Counted from the first letter of the stretch, positions 35,855 through 45,719 are shown. The stretch: DNA of 46,463 nt from an uncultured Bacillota bacterium (GCA_946625165.1 CAMOSR010000003.1:1-46463); one strand, 5' to 3'. Translations and numbers: made by a program. Notes: a model not told the origin generated them from the letters alone.

Positions 35855-37780
35855 ATGAAAAAAAACAGTACGTTTAAATATATAGTAATTGCTGTTGTTC
35901 TTTTTATCCCATTTATATATAGCTTTTTTTATTTAAAAGCATATTGGAACCCATATGGTAAAGGTAATATAGATAATTTGCCAGTTGCCATAGTAAACAC
36001 TGATAAAGGAGATAAAGGACAAAAACTGATTAGTAGTATTAAGAAAAAGAAGAAATTAAAACTTGATGTAGTATCAAGTGCAGAAGCTGAGGACGGCTTA
36101 TATAATGGTAGTTATTACGCCATTATAAATATTCCAGAGACATTTACATCTGACATGGAAAGCGCATCAACTGCTACAAAACGCCATGCAACCATAACAT
36201 ACTCACCAAATGAAAAATCAAATTATCTAGCTAGTCAAATAATAAATAATGTTGTTTTAAACGTTGAAAAAAGCTTAGATAATGAAGTGAATTCCGCCAT
36301 AGTTTCAAGCCTATCAGAAAATATAGAAGACGTGCCTGATAAACTAGATAAAATAAGCAGTGGTTTTTCTACTTTAAAAGATGGAACTTCAAAATTATCG
36401 AGTGGAAGTTCATCACTAGTAAACGGAACTAATACTATAAATACAAATTATAAAAAGTTTAACCAAGGCGTTGAAAGCATGAAAAACGGTTCAAATACAT
36501 TATCTGAATCTATTCAAAGGTTAGATGACGGAGTCGATAAATTAGAAAATGCAAGCAGCGGACTAGATTCCCTTGTAGAAGGAGTAAATAGTTTAAAATC
36601 AGGAAGTGACAATTTTACTGAATCTCTAAAAGAATATACATCAGGAGTTGACGACATTTTAAATAATTCAAAACCTATTATTGATAATATGAAAGCCCAA
36701 GCCTGCACAGCAGCAGAATCAGGATTAAATGAATACCAAGAGCAGTGCGTTAAGCTTAAAACATTAAGTGCAGCATATGACCAATTATTAGAGTCATCAA
36801 CTAAAATAAAAGAAGGCAATGCCCAAATTAATGGTGGAATTACTAGTTTATATAATAATACATCAAAAATAGCAGAATTAAAATCAGGAATTTCAGCTCT
36901 CAAGGATGGCTCAAATAAATTAAAAATAGGAGCAAACACATTAGCTGGTGGAGCTGCCTCATTATATAACAGCTCAGTACAAATTAATAATGCCCTAAGC
37001 ACATTAAATACAGGCGCAAATACTTTAAATAATGGTTTGATTACTTTAGATAACAGTGTAGGAAACGCTAAAACAGAACTAGATTCTAATATCCAAACAA
37101 CCAAAGAAAGCATTAAAAAAGTAGAAACATTGCGAGATTATAGTAAAGAACCAGTAAAAATAAAAACAAGAGAAGTCAATAAAGTAAATAGTTACGGAAC
37201 GTCTTTCTCACCTCTATTTATTTCAATTGGCCTATGGGTAGGAAGCCTAATGATGTTAATGGTATTCTATTATGACAAAGAAGAAAGATTTGGCATCTTA
37301 GGAATTAATTCTGATCAAAAAATAAAGCAAATACTCGCTTATCATGCACTTATTTCCGCATCAGCCATAGTATTGGGAATTTTACTTCAAACATTCTTAG
37401 ATTTAAATATTACAAATATACCATTATACTATATTAGCTTAATACTAATTGGAAATACTTTTATGGCAATAATTGAATTTTTAATAATGAGTTTTAATGA
37501 TGTGGGTAAATTCATTGCCCTAATACTATTAATATTACAATTAGCCGCATCAGGTGGAACTTTCCCAATAGAAACTGTCGCAAAAGGCTTTAGATGGATG
37601 CATAAATTACTTCCAATGACTTATACAGTTAAATTACTAAGAGAGTCTCTAATAAAAATAGAAAATAATTTGCTTACTAAAAACTTAATAGTTGTAATAA
37701 TAATGTTTACCCTACTATTTATTTTAAACCTAGTAATAGCTAAAATAAAAGAAAGTAAATTAGAAAAAGTAAAAGCATAA
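35855..37780 (+). CDS. YhgE/Pip family membrane protein
   Basis: N-terminal TM then YNPY-like YWNPYGKGNIDNLPVAIVNTDKG, long coiled-coil repeats (LKDGTSKLSSGSSSL...), C-terminal TMs; adjacent TetR. Confidence 0.88.
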   Translation: MKKNSTFKYIVIAVVLFIPFIYSFFYLKAYWNPYGKGNIDNLPVAIVNTDKGDKGQKLISSIKKKKKLKLDVVSSAEAEDGLYNGSYYAIINIPETFTSDMESASTATKRHATITYSPNEKSNYLASQIINNVVLNVEKSLDNEVNSAIVSSLSENIEDVPDKLDKISSGFSTLKDGTSKLSSGSSSLVNGTNTINTNYKKFNQGVESMKNGSNTLSESIQRLDDGVDKLENASSGLDSLVEGVNSLKSGSDNFTESLKEYTSGVDDILNNSKPIIDNMKAQACTAAESGLNEYQEQCVKLKTLSAAYDQLLESSTKIKEGNAQINGGITSLYNNTSKIAELKSGISALKDGSNKLKIGANTLAGGAASLYNSSVQINNALSTLNTGANTLNNGLITLDNSVGNAKTELDSNIQTTKESIKKVETLRDYSKEPVKIKTREVNKVNSYGTSFSPLFISIGLWVGSLMMLMVFYYDKEERFGILGINSDQKIKQILAYHALISASAIVLGILLQTFLDLNITNIPLYYISLILIGNTFMAIIEFLIMSFNDVGKFIALILLILQLAASGGTFPIETVAKGFRWMHKLLPMTYTVKLLRESLIKIENNLLTKNLIVVIIMFTLLFILNLVIAKIKESKLEKVKA

Positions 37781-37800
37781 AACTTTTACTTTTTTGTAGA
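37776..37800 (+). terminator. Rho-independent terminator
   Basis: AAAAGTAAAAGCATAAAACTTTTACTTTTTT. Confidence 0.65.
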
Positions 37801-37917
37801 CCATTTAGACAAAATATGTCATAAAACAGTTAATATGTGATATAATAACTATACTGCTAACTGAAGATAAAAAGATTATTCAATTATATTAAAAAACAAA
37901 TATAAAAAGGTGATACT

Positions 37918-38247
37918 ATGGAAAAGAAAAGGGAAGCTGTAAAACTAATTCAAGACAAAATAAATGGTAAGACATTTTTATCATATAAAGAAATTGCTGA
38001 TATAACTGGTTATCATCCAAAATATATTTTAAAACTAAAAAAAGATGTCTTAAATGGCAACATACATTTTATTCACGGTAACAAAAATCGTATTCCAGTA
38101 AATAGTATGAGCGAAGAAGAAAAACAAAAAATAATAAATCTCTATAAAAAAAGTAACGTCAGCATAAGAAAATTCTGTAACTTCTATCATACTAGGAGCT
38201 ATTCATGTATATATAACTTATTAAAAGAAAATGGACTTTTAAAATAA
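37918..38247 (+). CDS. Stand-alone HTH protein resembling the N-terminal DNA-binding part of an IS transposase
   Basis: SYKEIADITGYHPKYILKLKKDV...HGNKNRIPVNSMSEEEKQKIINLYKKSNVSIRKFCNFYHTRSYSCIYNLLKENGLLK; no integrase core follows. Confidence 0.6.
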   Translation: MEKKREAVKLIQDKINGKTFLSYKEIADITGYHPKYILKLKKDVLNGNIHFIHGNKNRIPVNSMSEEEKQKIINLYKKSNVSIRKFCNFYHTRSYSCIYNLLKENGLLK

Positions 38248-38333
38248 ACCTACCTATAAAGGTAGCTTTTTTGTCGATTAATACTTCTTCTAAAAAAAGA
38301 TATCTCTTAATAATTTAATTATAGGAGGTATCT

Positions 38334-40916
38334 ATGAAAACAGGACTTACAGAAAAAGAAGTAATTCAAAGCAGAAAAAAATATGGTAGTAATGAAATAA
38401 GTAAAGCAGGTAAAGAAAGCTTTTTAAAAATGCTTATTGGAACACTAGGAGACCCAATAATAAAAATATTATTAATTGCCTTAGCTGTTAAAACATTGTT
38501 TTTATTCCATGACTTTGATTGGTATGAAACAGTAGGCATAGTTATTGCTATATTCTTGGCATCATTTATATCAACGATATCAGAATACGGCAGCGAAAAA
38601 GCCTTTGAAAAATTAGAAGAAGATGCTTCCAAAATAAAAACCAAAGTAAAAAGAACTGGAACAATTAAAGAAATAGAAATAAATGATGTTGTCGTTGGAG
38701 ACATTATAAATATTGAAGCTGGTGACCAGATTCCTGCAGACGGCAAAATAATAACTGGAAGCATATTTGTCAATGAGTCTAATTTAAATGGAGAAATGAA
38801 AGAAAAAGAAAAAAAAGTCAGTAGTAAAGTTTATCGTTCTACAGTTGTATATTCAGGCATCGCCACTATGGAAGTCGAAGAAGTCGGCGACAAAACAATT
38901 TATGGAAAACTTGCTGAAGAAGTTAGAGAAAAAACACAAGATAGTCCCCTGAAATTAAGACTAGTTAAACTAGCCGAACAAATAAGCAAACTAGGTTATC
39001 TTGGCGCGCTGCTAGTTTCTATATCATATTTATTTTCTATAATAGTAATCAATAATAATTTTAATATAATTTTAATCAAAGATACCATAACAAATTTGCC
39101 AGTAATGTTTGGACATATCCTGCATGCCATAACGTTAAGCGTAACCATTATTGTCGTCGCTGTTCCTGAAGGACTGCCCATGATGATTACCTTAGTATTA
39201 TCCTCTAATATGAAAAGAATGCTAAAAAGCAATGTCCTAGTGAGAAAACTAACAGGTATAGAAACAGCAGGTAATATCAACATATTATTCACTGACAAAA
39301 CTGGGACAATTACCAAAGGAAATTTAAGCGTTGTTGGAATAATAGACCCTAAAGGACAAAAATACCTTAACGAAGAAGAACTCAAAGAAAATAAAGTGTA
39401 CCACAAAATGGTTAAACTAGCTCTAACCGCTAATAACGCCAGCAGCTATGATGATACGAATAAAGCAATAGGCGGCAACATCACTGATAGAGCCATATTA
39501 AACTTCTTTAAAAATGAAAATTTAAAATATACAATTACCAGCAAAATACCATTTTCCAGTGAAGAAAAATATTCACTCACACAAATAACCCATCAAGGTA
39601 AAAACATAAACTTAATAAAAGGAGCGCCAGAAATAATAGTAGATAAATGTACTCACTATTATGACAATGGGAAAAAATATGCATTAATGCATAAACAAAA
39701 AATAAAAAGCCAAATAAAAGAAGCTACTGACAGAGGTATAAGAGTTTTAGCCTTTGCCACCTGCGAATCTAAAAATACCATAAAAAGGCTATCACTAATG
39801 GGATTAGTATATATTAAAGATGAAGTAAGACCAGCTGCCATAAAAGGGTTAAATTTAATAAACAAGGCAGGTATAAATACAATCATGATTACCGGAGACA
39901 ATATAGATACTGCTAGAGCCATAGGCAAAGAAGTAGGTCTTATAAAAAGTGACAAAGATATCATTTTAACTAGCGATGAACTTCACAAAATGCAAGACGA
40001 AGAGATCAAAAAGATCCTTCCAAAATTAAAAATACTTGCAAGAGCCCTGCCACAAGATAAGAGCAAACTAGTTAAAATTGCCCAAAGCGAGCAATTGGTA
40101 GTAGGAATGACAGGCGATGGCGTAAATGATGCGCCAGCCTTAAAAAAAGCCGATGTTGGATTTGCCATGGGTTCTGGTACAGAAGTAGCTAAAGAAGCAA
40201 GTGACATAGTTATTTTAGATGATAACCTTCTTTCTATTTCAAATGCGGTGTTATACGGTAGAACAATCTTTAAAAGTATAAGAAAGTTTATAATATTTCA
40301 GTTAACTATGAATATATGTGCTGTAAGCATTTCTATAATTGGACCATTTATAGGAGTAGACACCCCAGTAACAGTAATACAAATGCTGTGGATAAATATG
40401 GTTATGGATACACTGGCTGCCTTAGCTTTCTCTTATGAGCCAGCTTTAGAAGAATATATGGAAGAAGTACCAAAGAAAAAAGATGAAATGATTATTAACA
40501 GATATATGAAAGACGAAATATTGTTTACTGGACTATTTTCAGCCCTTATGTGTGTTCTTTTCCTTAAATTACCACTTATCCACAAAGTATTTAGAGACTC
40601 TAAAAACGACAAATATTTAATGACTGCCTTCTTTGGACTCTTTATTTTTATGGGTATATTTAATAGTTTTAACGCTAGAACCCATAGATTAAACTTATTT
40701 TCAAACCTATCAAAAAATAAAGTTTTCGTAGCTGTTATATTGTTCATATTAATAGTTCAAATATATCTAATTTACTACGGTGGAGAAGTTTTTAGAACAT
40801 ATGGATTAAATTTTTTTGAGTTTGAAATTATGATTTTGTTATCTATGCTAGTAATCCCAGTAGACTTTTTAAGAAAAATATACCTAAGGCACCATGGCGA
40901 AAAGGGCGGGGTATAA
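38334..40916 (+). CDS. Calcium-translocating-type P-type ATPase
   Basis: LFTDKTGTITKG phosphorylation motif, VPEGLPMMI, MITGDNIDTARAIG, GMTGDGVNDAPALKKADVGFAMG. Confidence 0.93.
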   Translation: MKTGLTEKEVIQSRKKYGSNEISKAGKESFLKMLIGTLGDPIIKILLIALAVKTLFLFHDFDWYETVGIVIAIFLASFISTISEYGSEKAFEKLEEDASKIKTKVKRTGTIKEIEINDVVVGDIINIEAGDQIPADGKIITGSIFVNESNLNGEMKEKEKKVSSKVYRSTVVYSGIATMEVEEVGDKTIYGKLAEEVREKTQDSPLKLRLVKLAEQISKLGYLGALLVSISYLFSIIVINNNFNIILIKDTITNLPVMFGHILHAITLSVTIIVVAVPEGLPMMITLVLSSNMKRMLKSNVLVRKLTGIETAGNINILFTDKTGTITKGNLSVVGIIDPKGQKYLNEEELKENKVYHKMVKLALTANNASSYDDTNKAIGGNITDRAILNFFKNENLKYTITSKIPFSSEEKYSLTQITHQGKNINLIKGAPEIIVDKCTHYYDNGKKYALMHKQKIKSQIKEATDRGIRVLAFATCESKNTIKRLSLMGLVYIKDEVRPAAIKGLNLINKAGINTIMITGDNIDTARAIGKEVGLIKSDKDIILTSDELHKMQDEEIKKILPKLKILARALPQDKSKLVKIAQSEQLVVGMTGDGVNDAPALKKADVGFAMGSGTEVAKEASDIVILDDNLLSISNAVLYGRTIFKSIRKFIIFQLTMNICAVSISIIGPFIGVDTPVTVIQMLWINMVMDTLAALAFSYEPALEEYMEEVPKKKDEMIINRYMKDEILFTGLFSALMCVLFLKLPLIHKVFRDSKNDKYLMTAFFGLFIFMGIFNSFNARTHRLNLFSNLSKNKVFVAVILFILIVQIYLIYYGGEVFRTYGLNFFEFEIMILLSMLVIPVDFLRKIYLRHHGEKGGV

Positions 40917-40967
40917 ATTTACAATTTATCTCAAAAGTGCTATAATACTAAACCGAGGTGAGAAGTC

Positions 40968-41600
40968 ATGAAATGTTTTAAATTAACAAATAATAAATTT
41001 GTAGCACTAGTTGGTGCAGCATCTATCGCCTTCGCTCTAGCCGGATGCACACCAGCCAAGCAAGCCAATAATACAAATAGTGGTCAAGCTCAAAATATTA
41101 TTAGCCAAACACTAGAAGCCGGTATAAATGAAAGTATAAGAGTGACTGACAATATTAAACAAGATATTTATAGAATAGAAGCTGACGCGATAATAGAAGA
41201 CTACATAAACACCCTAAGCACGGAATTTAATGAATTAATTAACTTTACTGTAGACCAGTGGAATAGTGAAGAATTTCAAGAAAAACTAGCCGTTGTAAGG
41301 CAAAAATTACGCGACCTTGTAGATTTTGCGTTTAATGGTAAAGAAATAAACGGAGTTACATTCGATGAACTAAGTGATACTGCCAAGGAAAAAGTGAACG
41401 CCATTATAACAACAATCGATACATGGCTAAATAACTTGATTCCAAATTACCAAGATAGATTATATGACGGCCTCGTTAATTTAGGCGCTGATGGCTTAGA
41501 ACTATGGAATGAACTAAATGAAAGCTTTAATAACTATCAAAGTGATGTATTAGATGAATTTTATAATAGATCTAATAATAGGATAATTATTAAAAAGTAA
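40968..41600 (+). CDS. Putative lipoprotein
   Basis: Signal peptide with lipobox FALAGC; no further family recognised. Confidence 0.75.
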   Translation: MKCFKLTNNKFVALVGAASIAFALAGCTPAKQANNTNSGQAQNIISQTLEAGINESIRVTDNIKQDIYRIEADAIIEDYINTLSTEFNELINFTVDQWNSEEFQEKLAVVRQKLRDLVDFAFNGKEINGVTFDELSDTAKEKVNAIITTIDTWLNNLIPNYQDRLYDGLVNLGADGLELWNELNESFNNYQSDVLDEFYNRSNNRIIIKK

Positions 41601-41625
41601 GAAATATAAAATTCTTACTTTTTAT
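41592..41625 (+). terminator. Rho-independent terminator
   Basis: AAAAAGTAAGAA-TATAAAA-TTCTTACTTTTT. Confidence 0.75.
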
Positions 41626-41688
41626 TGTAATATCCCACAAAATGTGATATATTTTACCTGGAATATTGAATGAAAGAAGGTAAGGTTT

Positions 41689-42390
41689 ATGATAAACTTT
41701 ATCGTATGCGATGATATAGTGAAAGACAACGAAAAAATTAAGAATGTTATATCAAAATATATGATGAAAAATAAACTAGAATATAAAACTCACATATTTA
41801 GTGACTACAACGATGAATTTATAGAAATTGTAAAAAAGAAATTACCATTTAAAATATATATTTTAGATATTGAAACCCCAACTAGATCAGGCATTGATAT
41901 CGCAAGAATTATTAGACATAAAGATGTGGATAGTGTATTAATCTTTGTAACAGGACATGAAGAATTAAGTAATGTTGTAATGAAACATGATTTTGTATTT
42001 TTATCTTTTATAAACAAATTTGATAATGGTGAAGAAAGATTAACAAAGGCAATAGATAAAGCATTAAAAATGTTTAAAATAAGACAGACAATTAGATTTA
42101 AAGATAATGGAATAATGTATTCCATTCCAGTAGACGATATACTTTATATAACTAGGGATAGTATTGATAGAAAATGTATAATTGTTACTGACTATAATGA
42201 ATTTAAAGTAGGCAAAAATCTAAGTGAATTGGAAAAAATGGTCACAGACGACTTTGTAAAAACACATAGAGCATGTTTAATAAATAAAAAAAGAGTAACT
42301 AGCTTTAACAAATCAAAAAGGATTGTGACATTCGATAACGGAATGAAAAGCGATTTGATTTCTACACGTTTTGATAAGGAGTTGATATAA
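41689..42390 (+). CDS. AgrA-like LytTR response regulator
   Basis: Receiver (FIVCDDIVKDNEKI..YILDIETPTRSGIDIARIIR..VTGHEE) plus LytTR domain (..FVKTHRACLINKKRVTSFNKSKRIVTFDNG). Confidence 0.9.
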   Translation: MINFIVCDDIVKDNEKIKNVISKYMMKNKLEYKTHIFSDYNDEFIEIVKKKLPFKIYILDIETPTRSGIDIARIIRHKDVDSVLIFVTGHEELSNVVMKHDFVFLSFINKFDNGEERLTKAIDKALKMFKIRQTIRFKDNGIMYSIPVDDILYITRDSIDRKCIIVTDYNEFKVGKNLSELEKMVTDDFVKTHRACLINKKRVTSFNKSKRIVTFDNGMKSDLISTRFDKELI

Positions 42391-43689
42391 GTGACCAACA
42401 TTCTAAGCATTGTAGTAGATATTTTAAGTGGTCTATTATTAAACATATTCTGTGTATACTTTTATTACCAATTATTAAATAAAAAGATTAATTGGAAAAG
42501 CATTAATGTTTACGCATTAATATTATCAATGACTACAGTAGAATATATACTAAACATTTTTTGCCCACAACCATTTAAATTTGTATCTTCATTTTTAATC
42601 CTAGTTGCTGTAGCATATTTCATATGTGATAAAAAGATTTCAAAGTCATTAATATTAGCCATAATGTTTGAATTAAATATAATAATTTCTGAATTAATTA
42701 TAGTAGGGATAGTCAATATTTTAAGTGATACAACTAAGGAAATAATATCTATATTTTCTAACATGGTTGTCTGTTTAGTTAGTTTAATAATATTAAAGAC
42801 AAAAGTACCAAACAAACTATTCAATATAATTATAAGATCGGCCAAAACATTAAAACAACAAGAAATAATTTTATATTCATTAATTATTGTATTCATATTA
42901 ATATTTTCTACAATTGAAAGTTATATGAAACTACCAATACTAATAATTCTAATCATTAATACAATTATAGCTTTAGTATTAATATCTGTGATCATCAAAT
43001 TTATAACTACTAAAAGCAATTATCAATTAATTTCTAGCAAATATGAAACTAGTATAACTAGCTTAAAAGAATATGAATCAATGATAGATAAATTTAGAGT
43101 AAATAATCATGAAAATAAAAACGAACTTATGACAATTAGAAATATGATTAAAGCTAAAGATAAAACTACCATAGAATATATTGATAAACTAGTAGATAAC
43201 AAAATAAAGGATAATGAGAAAATAATGTACAAAACATCTAAAATTCCAGAAGGAGGACTTAGAGCGACTATTTACTCTAAATTATGTACAATGGATGAAC
43301 TAAAGATTAAATATACATTAGACATAGCTAATGATGTAAGAGCCGCAGATTTAATAAATTTAAATGATGAAGTTGTTTTAAACATTTGTAAGATACTAGG
43401 AGTATTTTTGGATAATTCGATAGATGCAGTTAAAAATCTGAAAAACAAAAATATTGATATTGAAATTTATATTATGGACGAAAAATTGTGTGTTGATATA
43501 ACAAATAATTTTAAAGGTAATTTAGATTTAAATAAATTAGGTAACCAAAAATATACTACTAAAGGTGAAGGACATGGCTATGGCCTATCACTTGTAAATC
43601 AAATTATTAGAGAATATAATGAAATTTTAGAAAATGAAAAAAGTATAAATGGTGATAAATTTACTCAAACATTAAAAATAAAAATGTAG
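42391..43689 (+). CDS. AgrC-like sensor histidine kinase (GHKL type)
   Basis: Multi-pass N-terminus, RVNNHENKNELMTIRNMI (H-box), GVFLDNSIDAV (N-box), GEGHGYGLSLVNQII (G-box); GTG start directly follows the agrA stop. Confidence 0.9.
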   Translation: MTNILSIVVDILSGLLLNIFCVYFYYQLLNKKINWKSINVYALILSMTTVEYILNIFCPQPFKFVSSFLILVAVAYFICDKKISKSLILAIMFELNIIISELIIVGIVNILSDTTKEIISIFSNMVVCLVSLIILKTKVPNKLFNIIIRSAKTLKQQEIILYSLIIVFILIFSTIESYMKLPILIILIINTIIALVLISVIIKFITTKSNYQLISSKYETSITSLKEYESMIDKFRVNNHENKNELMTIRNMIKAKDKTTIEYIDKLVDNKIKDNEKIMYKTSKIPEGGLRATIYSKLCTMDELKIKYTLDIANDVRAADLINLNDEVVLNICKILGVFLDNSIDAVKNLKNKNIDIEIYIMDEKLCVDITNNFKGNLDLNKLGNQKYTTKGEGHGYGLSLVNQIIREYNEILENEKSINGDKFTQTLKIKM

Positions 43690-43708
43690 GTTGACTACAT
43701 TTTTATTT
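43676..43708. terminator. Bidirectional terminator shared by the agrC and agrD ends
   Basis: AAATAAAAATGTAG-GTTGA-CTACATTTTTATTT (14-bp stem); the stem contains both stop codons. Confidence 0.8.
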
Positions 43709-43822
43709 GATTAAACTCTTTGGACATTTTGGCTCGTCCCACCAGCCAAGCCAGCAAGCTGTAGAACTAGCGTTTGCAAACAAACTACCAAGTCCAGCTA
43801 AAATTGAACTAAATAAATGCAT
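43703..43822 (-). CDS. agrD: AgrD-like autoinducing peptide precursor (39 aa)
   Basis: Translated from minus strand: MHLFSSILAGLGSLFANASSTACWLGWWDEPKCPKSLIK*; amphipathic leader, central Cys, DEPxCPxxL charged tail; RBS aggaggg; 51 bp downstream of agrB-like gene. Confidence 0.9.
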   Translation of the reverse strand: MHLFSSILAGLGSLFANASSTACWLGWWDEPKCPKSLIK

Positions 43823-43873
43823 TAAAGTCCCTCCTTTCATTCATTTATCTATGTTTAAATAAAATTTAAACCA

Positions 43874-44476
43874 TTAATCTAATTGATAATACTTATAATT
43901 ATCATATTGTTGATTGGTTAACTTATAAGCAATAGGAGAAATCATCACACATTGAATTAATAAAGCTAAAATGCAACTATCAGCTACAAAATCATTATGA
44001 ATCACTAAAGAACAAATAACCATAACGACTGCTATAATCGTAGATAAAATTTTATAAATCTTTCTTCTCTTTAGACTTACAATTGGCTTTTTCTCAGTAT
44101 CAGCTGGACTATACTTAAAAATTATTATAATTCCTAAAATACCAAAAACAAATTTGAACCAAATTGGAAATATGGCAATAGTACATATATAAGTAACAGT
44201 TAAGAAAGTTAATGCTGATGCAACTAGACAAACAATACTAGATGTTGCATGCATTCCAAATGATACTAAACGTATGATATTATATATAATCATAAATACA
44301 ATTAATTCTTTTAAAATGCCAAGGAAATAGGCTATAGAAAATATAATAATTGTTTTGGAAATAAACATATATAAGCCAGTCAAACCATATTCCAAAATTT
44401 CCATCTTTTCATCTGAATAATCAGGGTTATTTTTCTTAATAAGTGCTAGTGAATTATTAATTATTAATTTTTTCAT
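43874..44476 (-). CDS. agrB: AgrB-like accessory gene regulator peptidase
   Basis: IIRLVSFGMHATSSIVCLVAS (conserved His and Cys), multi-pass TM, FKYSPADTEKKPI. Confidence 0.9.
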   Translation of the reverse strand: MKKLIINNSLALIKKNNPDYSDEKMEILEYGLTGLYMFISKTIIIFSIAYFLGILKELIVFMIIYNIIRLVSFGMHATSSIVCLVASALTFLTVTYICTIAIFPIWFKFVFGILGIIIIFKYSPADTEKKPIVSLKRRKIYKILSTIIAVVMVICSLVIHNDFVADSCILALLIQCVMISPIAYKLTNQQYDNYKYYQLD

Positions 44477-44794
44477 ACAACATTGCCCCTACTATCAACA
44501 CCACAAGCATAACATTGCGAAAAACCATATTTTTAAAGTTTGTATTAAAACCTATAAAAGTGTTCCGATTAACAAATAGCATAAAACTGTTCGTTACACT
44601 TGTTAGCACTTAGACAATATGTAATCACTTTCAGGCAAAATTTTATTAAAGCAATCTGGCTGATAGTAAAATTGAATTCGTCGACTCAGTACATACGCGT
44701 ATTGTCGAAATTTGTAGTATTAATTTCGCAACAAAAGGGGCTCATATGCAGTATATTAGTATTGTAAGAGAATTACTAGAAGGGAGATGTAAGA

Positions 44795-45007
44795 GTGAGA
44801 GGCAAAGTAAAATGGTTTAATAACGAAAAAGGCTTTGGTTTTATCGAATACAATGATAAAGAAGACATATTCGTTCATTATTCAGCTATTCTTACACCAG
44901 GCTACAAAACGCTAGTGGAAGGCCAATATGTCGAATTCGAACTAGTTAGAACTGATAAAGGCCTACAAGCTAAAAATGTTGTCGAAATAAAAACTGCATT
45001 AGTGTAG
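44795..45007 (+). CDS. Cold shock protein (CSD)
   Basis: [30 protein letters not shown] (RNP1/RNP2); GTG start with ggga RBS. Confidence 0.95.
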   Translation: MRGKVKWFNNEKGFGFIEYNDKEDIFVHYSAILTPGYKTLVEGQYVEFELVRTDKGLQAKNVVEIKTALV

Positions 45008-45090
45008 TTTTTTCTTTTACATAAAATCACATAATAAAACTATATATTTCCCATAAAAACTATGATATAATATAATTGGAAGGTGATAAA

Positions 45091-45624
45091 ATGAAATATG
45101 TAGTTCGTGGAAAGAAAGTAAAGGTGACGGATGATTTAAAAAACTATGCTGAAGAAAAATTATCCAAGTTAGACAAGTACTTTGTAAATGCAGATGAATT
45201 TACTGCTACTGTTGTTTTCAAAAATCATGAACCAGTCCAAAAGGTTGAGGTAACAATACCAGTTAAAAGAATAATTTTAAGGGCTGAAGAAAGTCATAAG
45301 GACCCATTTGCCGCAATTGATTTGATCATTGACAAGCTAGAAAGACAAATAAGGAAAAATAAAACAAGAATGAGCAAAAAATCGGCAAGAGATAAAATGG
45401 CAGGTTTTGTCACTGATTTCGATGTTGAAAAAGAAGACAAAGATAAAAGTAAAATTGTTAAAAAGAAAAGCGTTGAATTAAAACCTATGAGTGAAGATGA
45501 AGCCATACTTCAAATGAATCTAATAGATCATTCATTCTTTATATTTAGGGATTCAAAAACCGGAGAAATTGAAGTCGTGTACAAAAGAGAAGATGGAAAT
45601 TACGGTTTAATTAAAGAAAAATAA
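45091..45624 (+). CDS. hpf: Long-form ribosome hibernation promoting factor
   Basis: MKYVVRGKKVKVTDDLKNYAEEKLSKLDKYF, C-terminal KPMSEDEAILQMNLIDHSFFIFRDSKTGEIEVVYKREDGNYGLI; ATG 45091 preferred over TTG 45076. Confidence 0.95.
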   Translation: MKYVVRGKKVKVTDDLKNYAEEKLSKLDKYFVNADEFTATVVFKNHEPVQKVEVTIPVKRIILRAEESHKDPFAAIDLIIDKLERQIRKNKTRMSKKSARDKMAGFVTDFDVEKEDKDKSKIVKKKSVELKPMSEDEAILQMNLIDHSFFIFRDSKTGEIEVVYKREDGNYGLIKEK

Positions 45625-45646
45625 AATCGCCAAAAGCGATTTTTTA
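45624..45646 (+). terminator. Rho-independent terminator
   Basis: AAATCGCCAAAAGCGATTTTTT. Confidence 0.75.
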
Positions 45647-45719
45647 AATTTTTCCAATAAATACTAGGAATTTTCCTTATTTTTTGATAAAATACTATAT
45701 AGACGAAAGGATGAACATT

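Noticed and set aside
36514-37113. 199-aa minus-strand ORF inside the YhgE/Pip gene
   Set aside because: Antisense shadow of the repetitive Ser/Leu/Gly coiled-coil coding region; no independent support.
44540-44625. Possible AgrA/LytTR direct repeats (several GTT-containing 9-mers) upstream of agrB
   Set aside because: Spacings seen by eye (13, 14 and 27 bp) do not match the usual 21-bp repeat spacing.
45010-45090. raiA-type RNA motif upstream of hpf
   Set aside because: The intergenic space is only ~80 nt and lacks recognisable conserved raiA RNA features.
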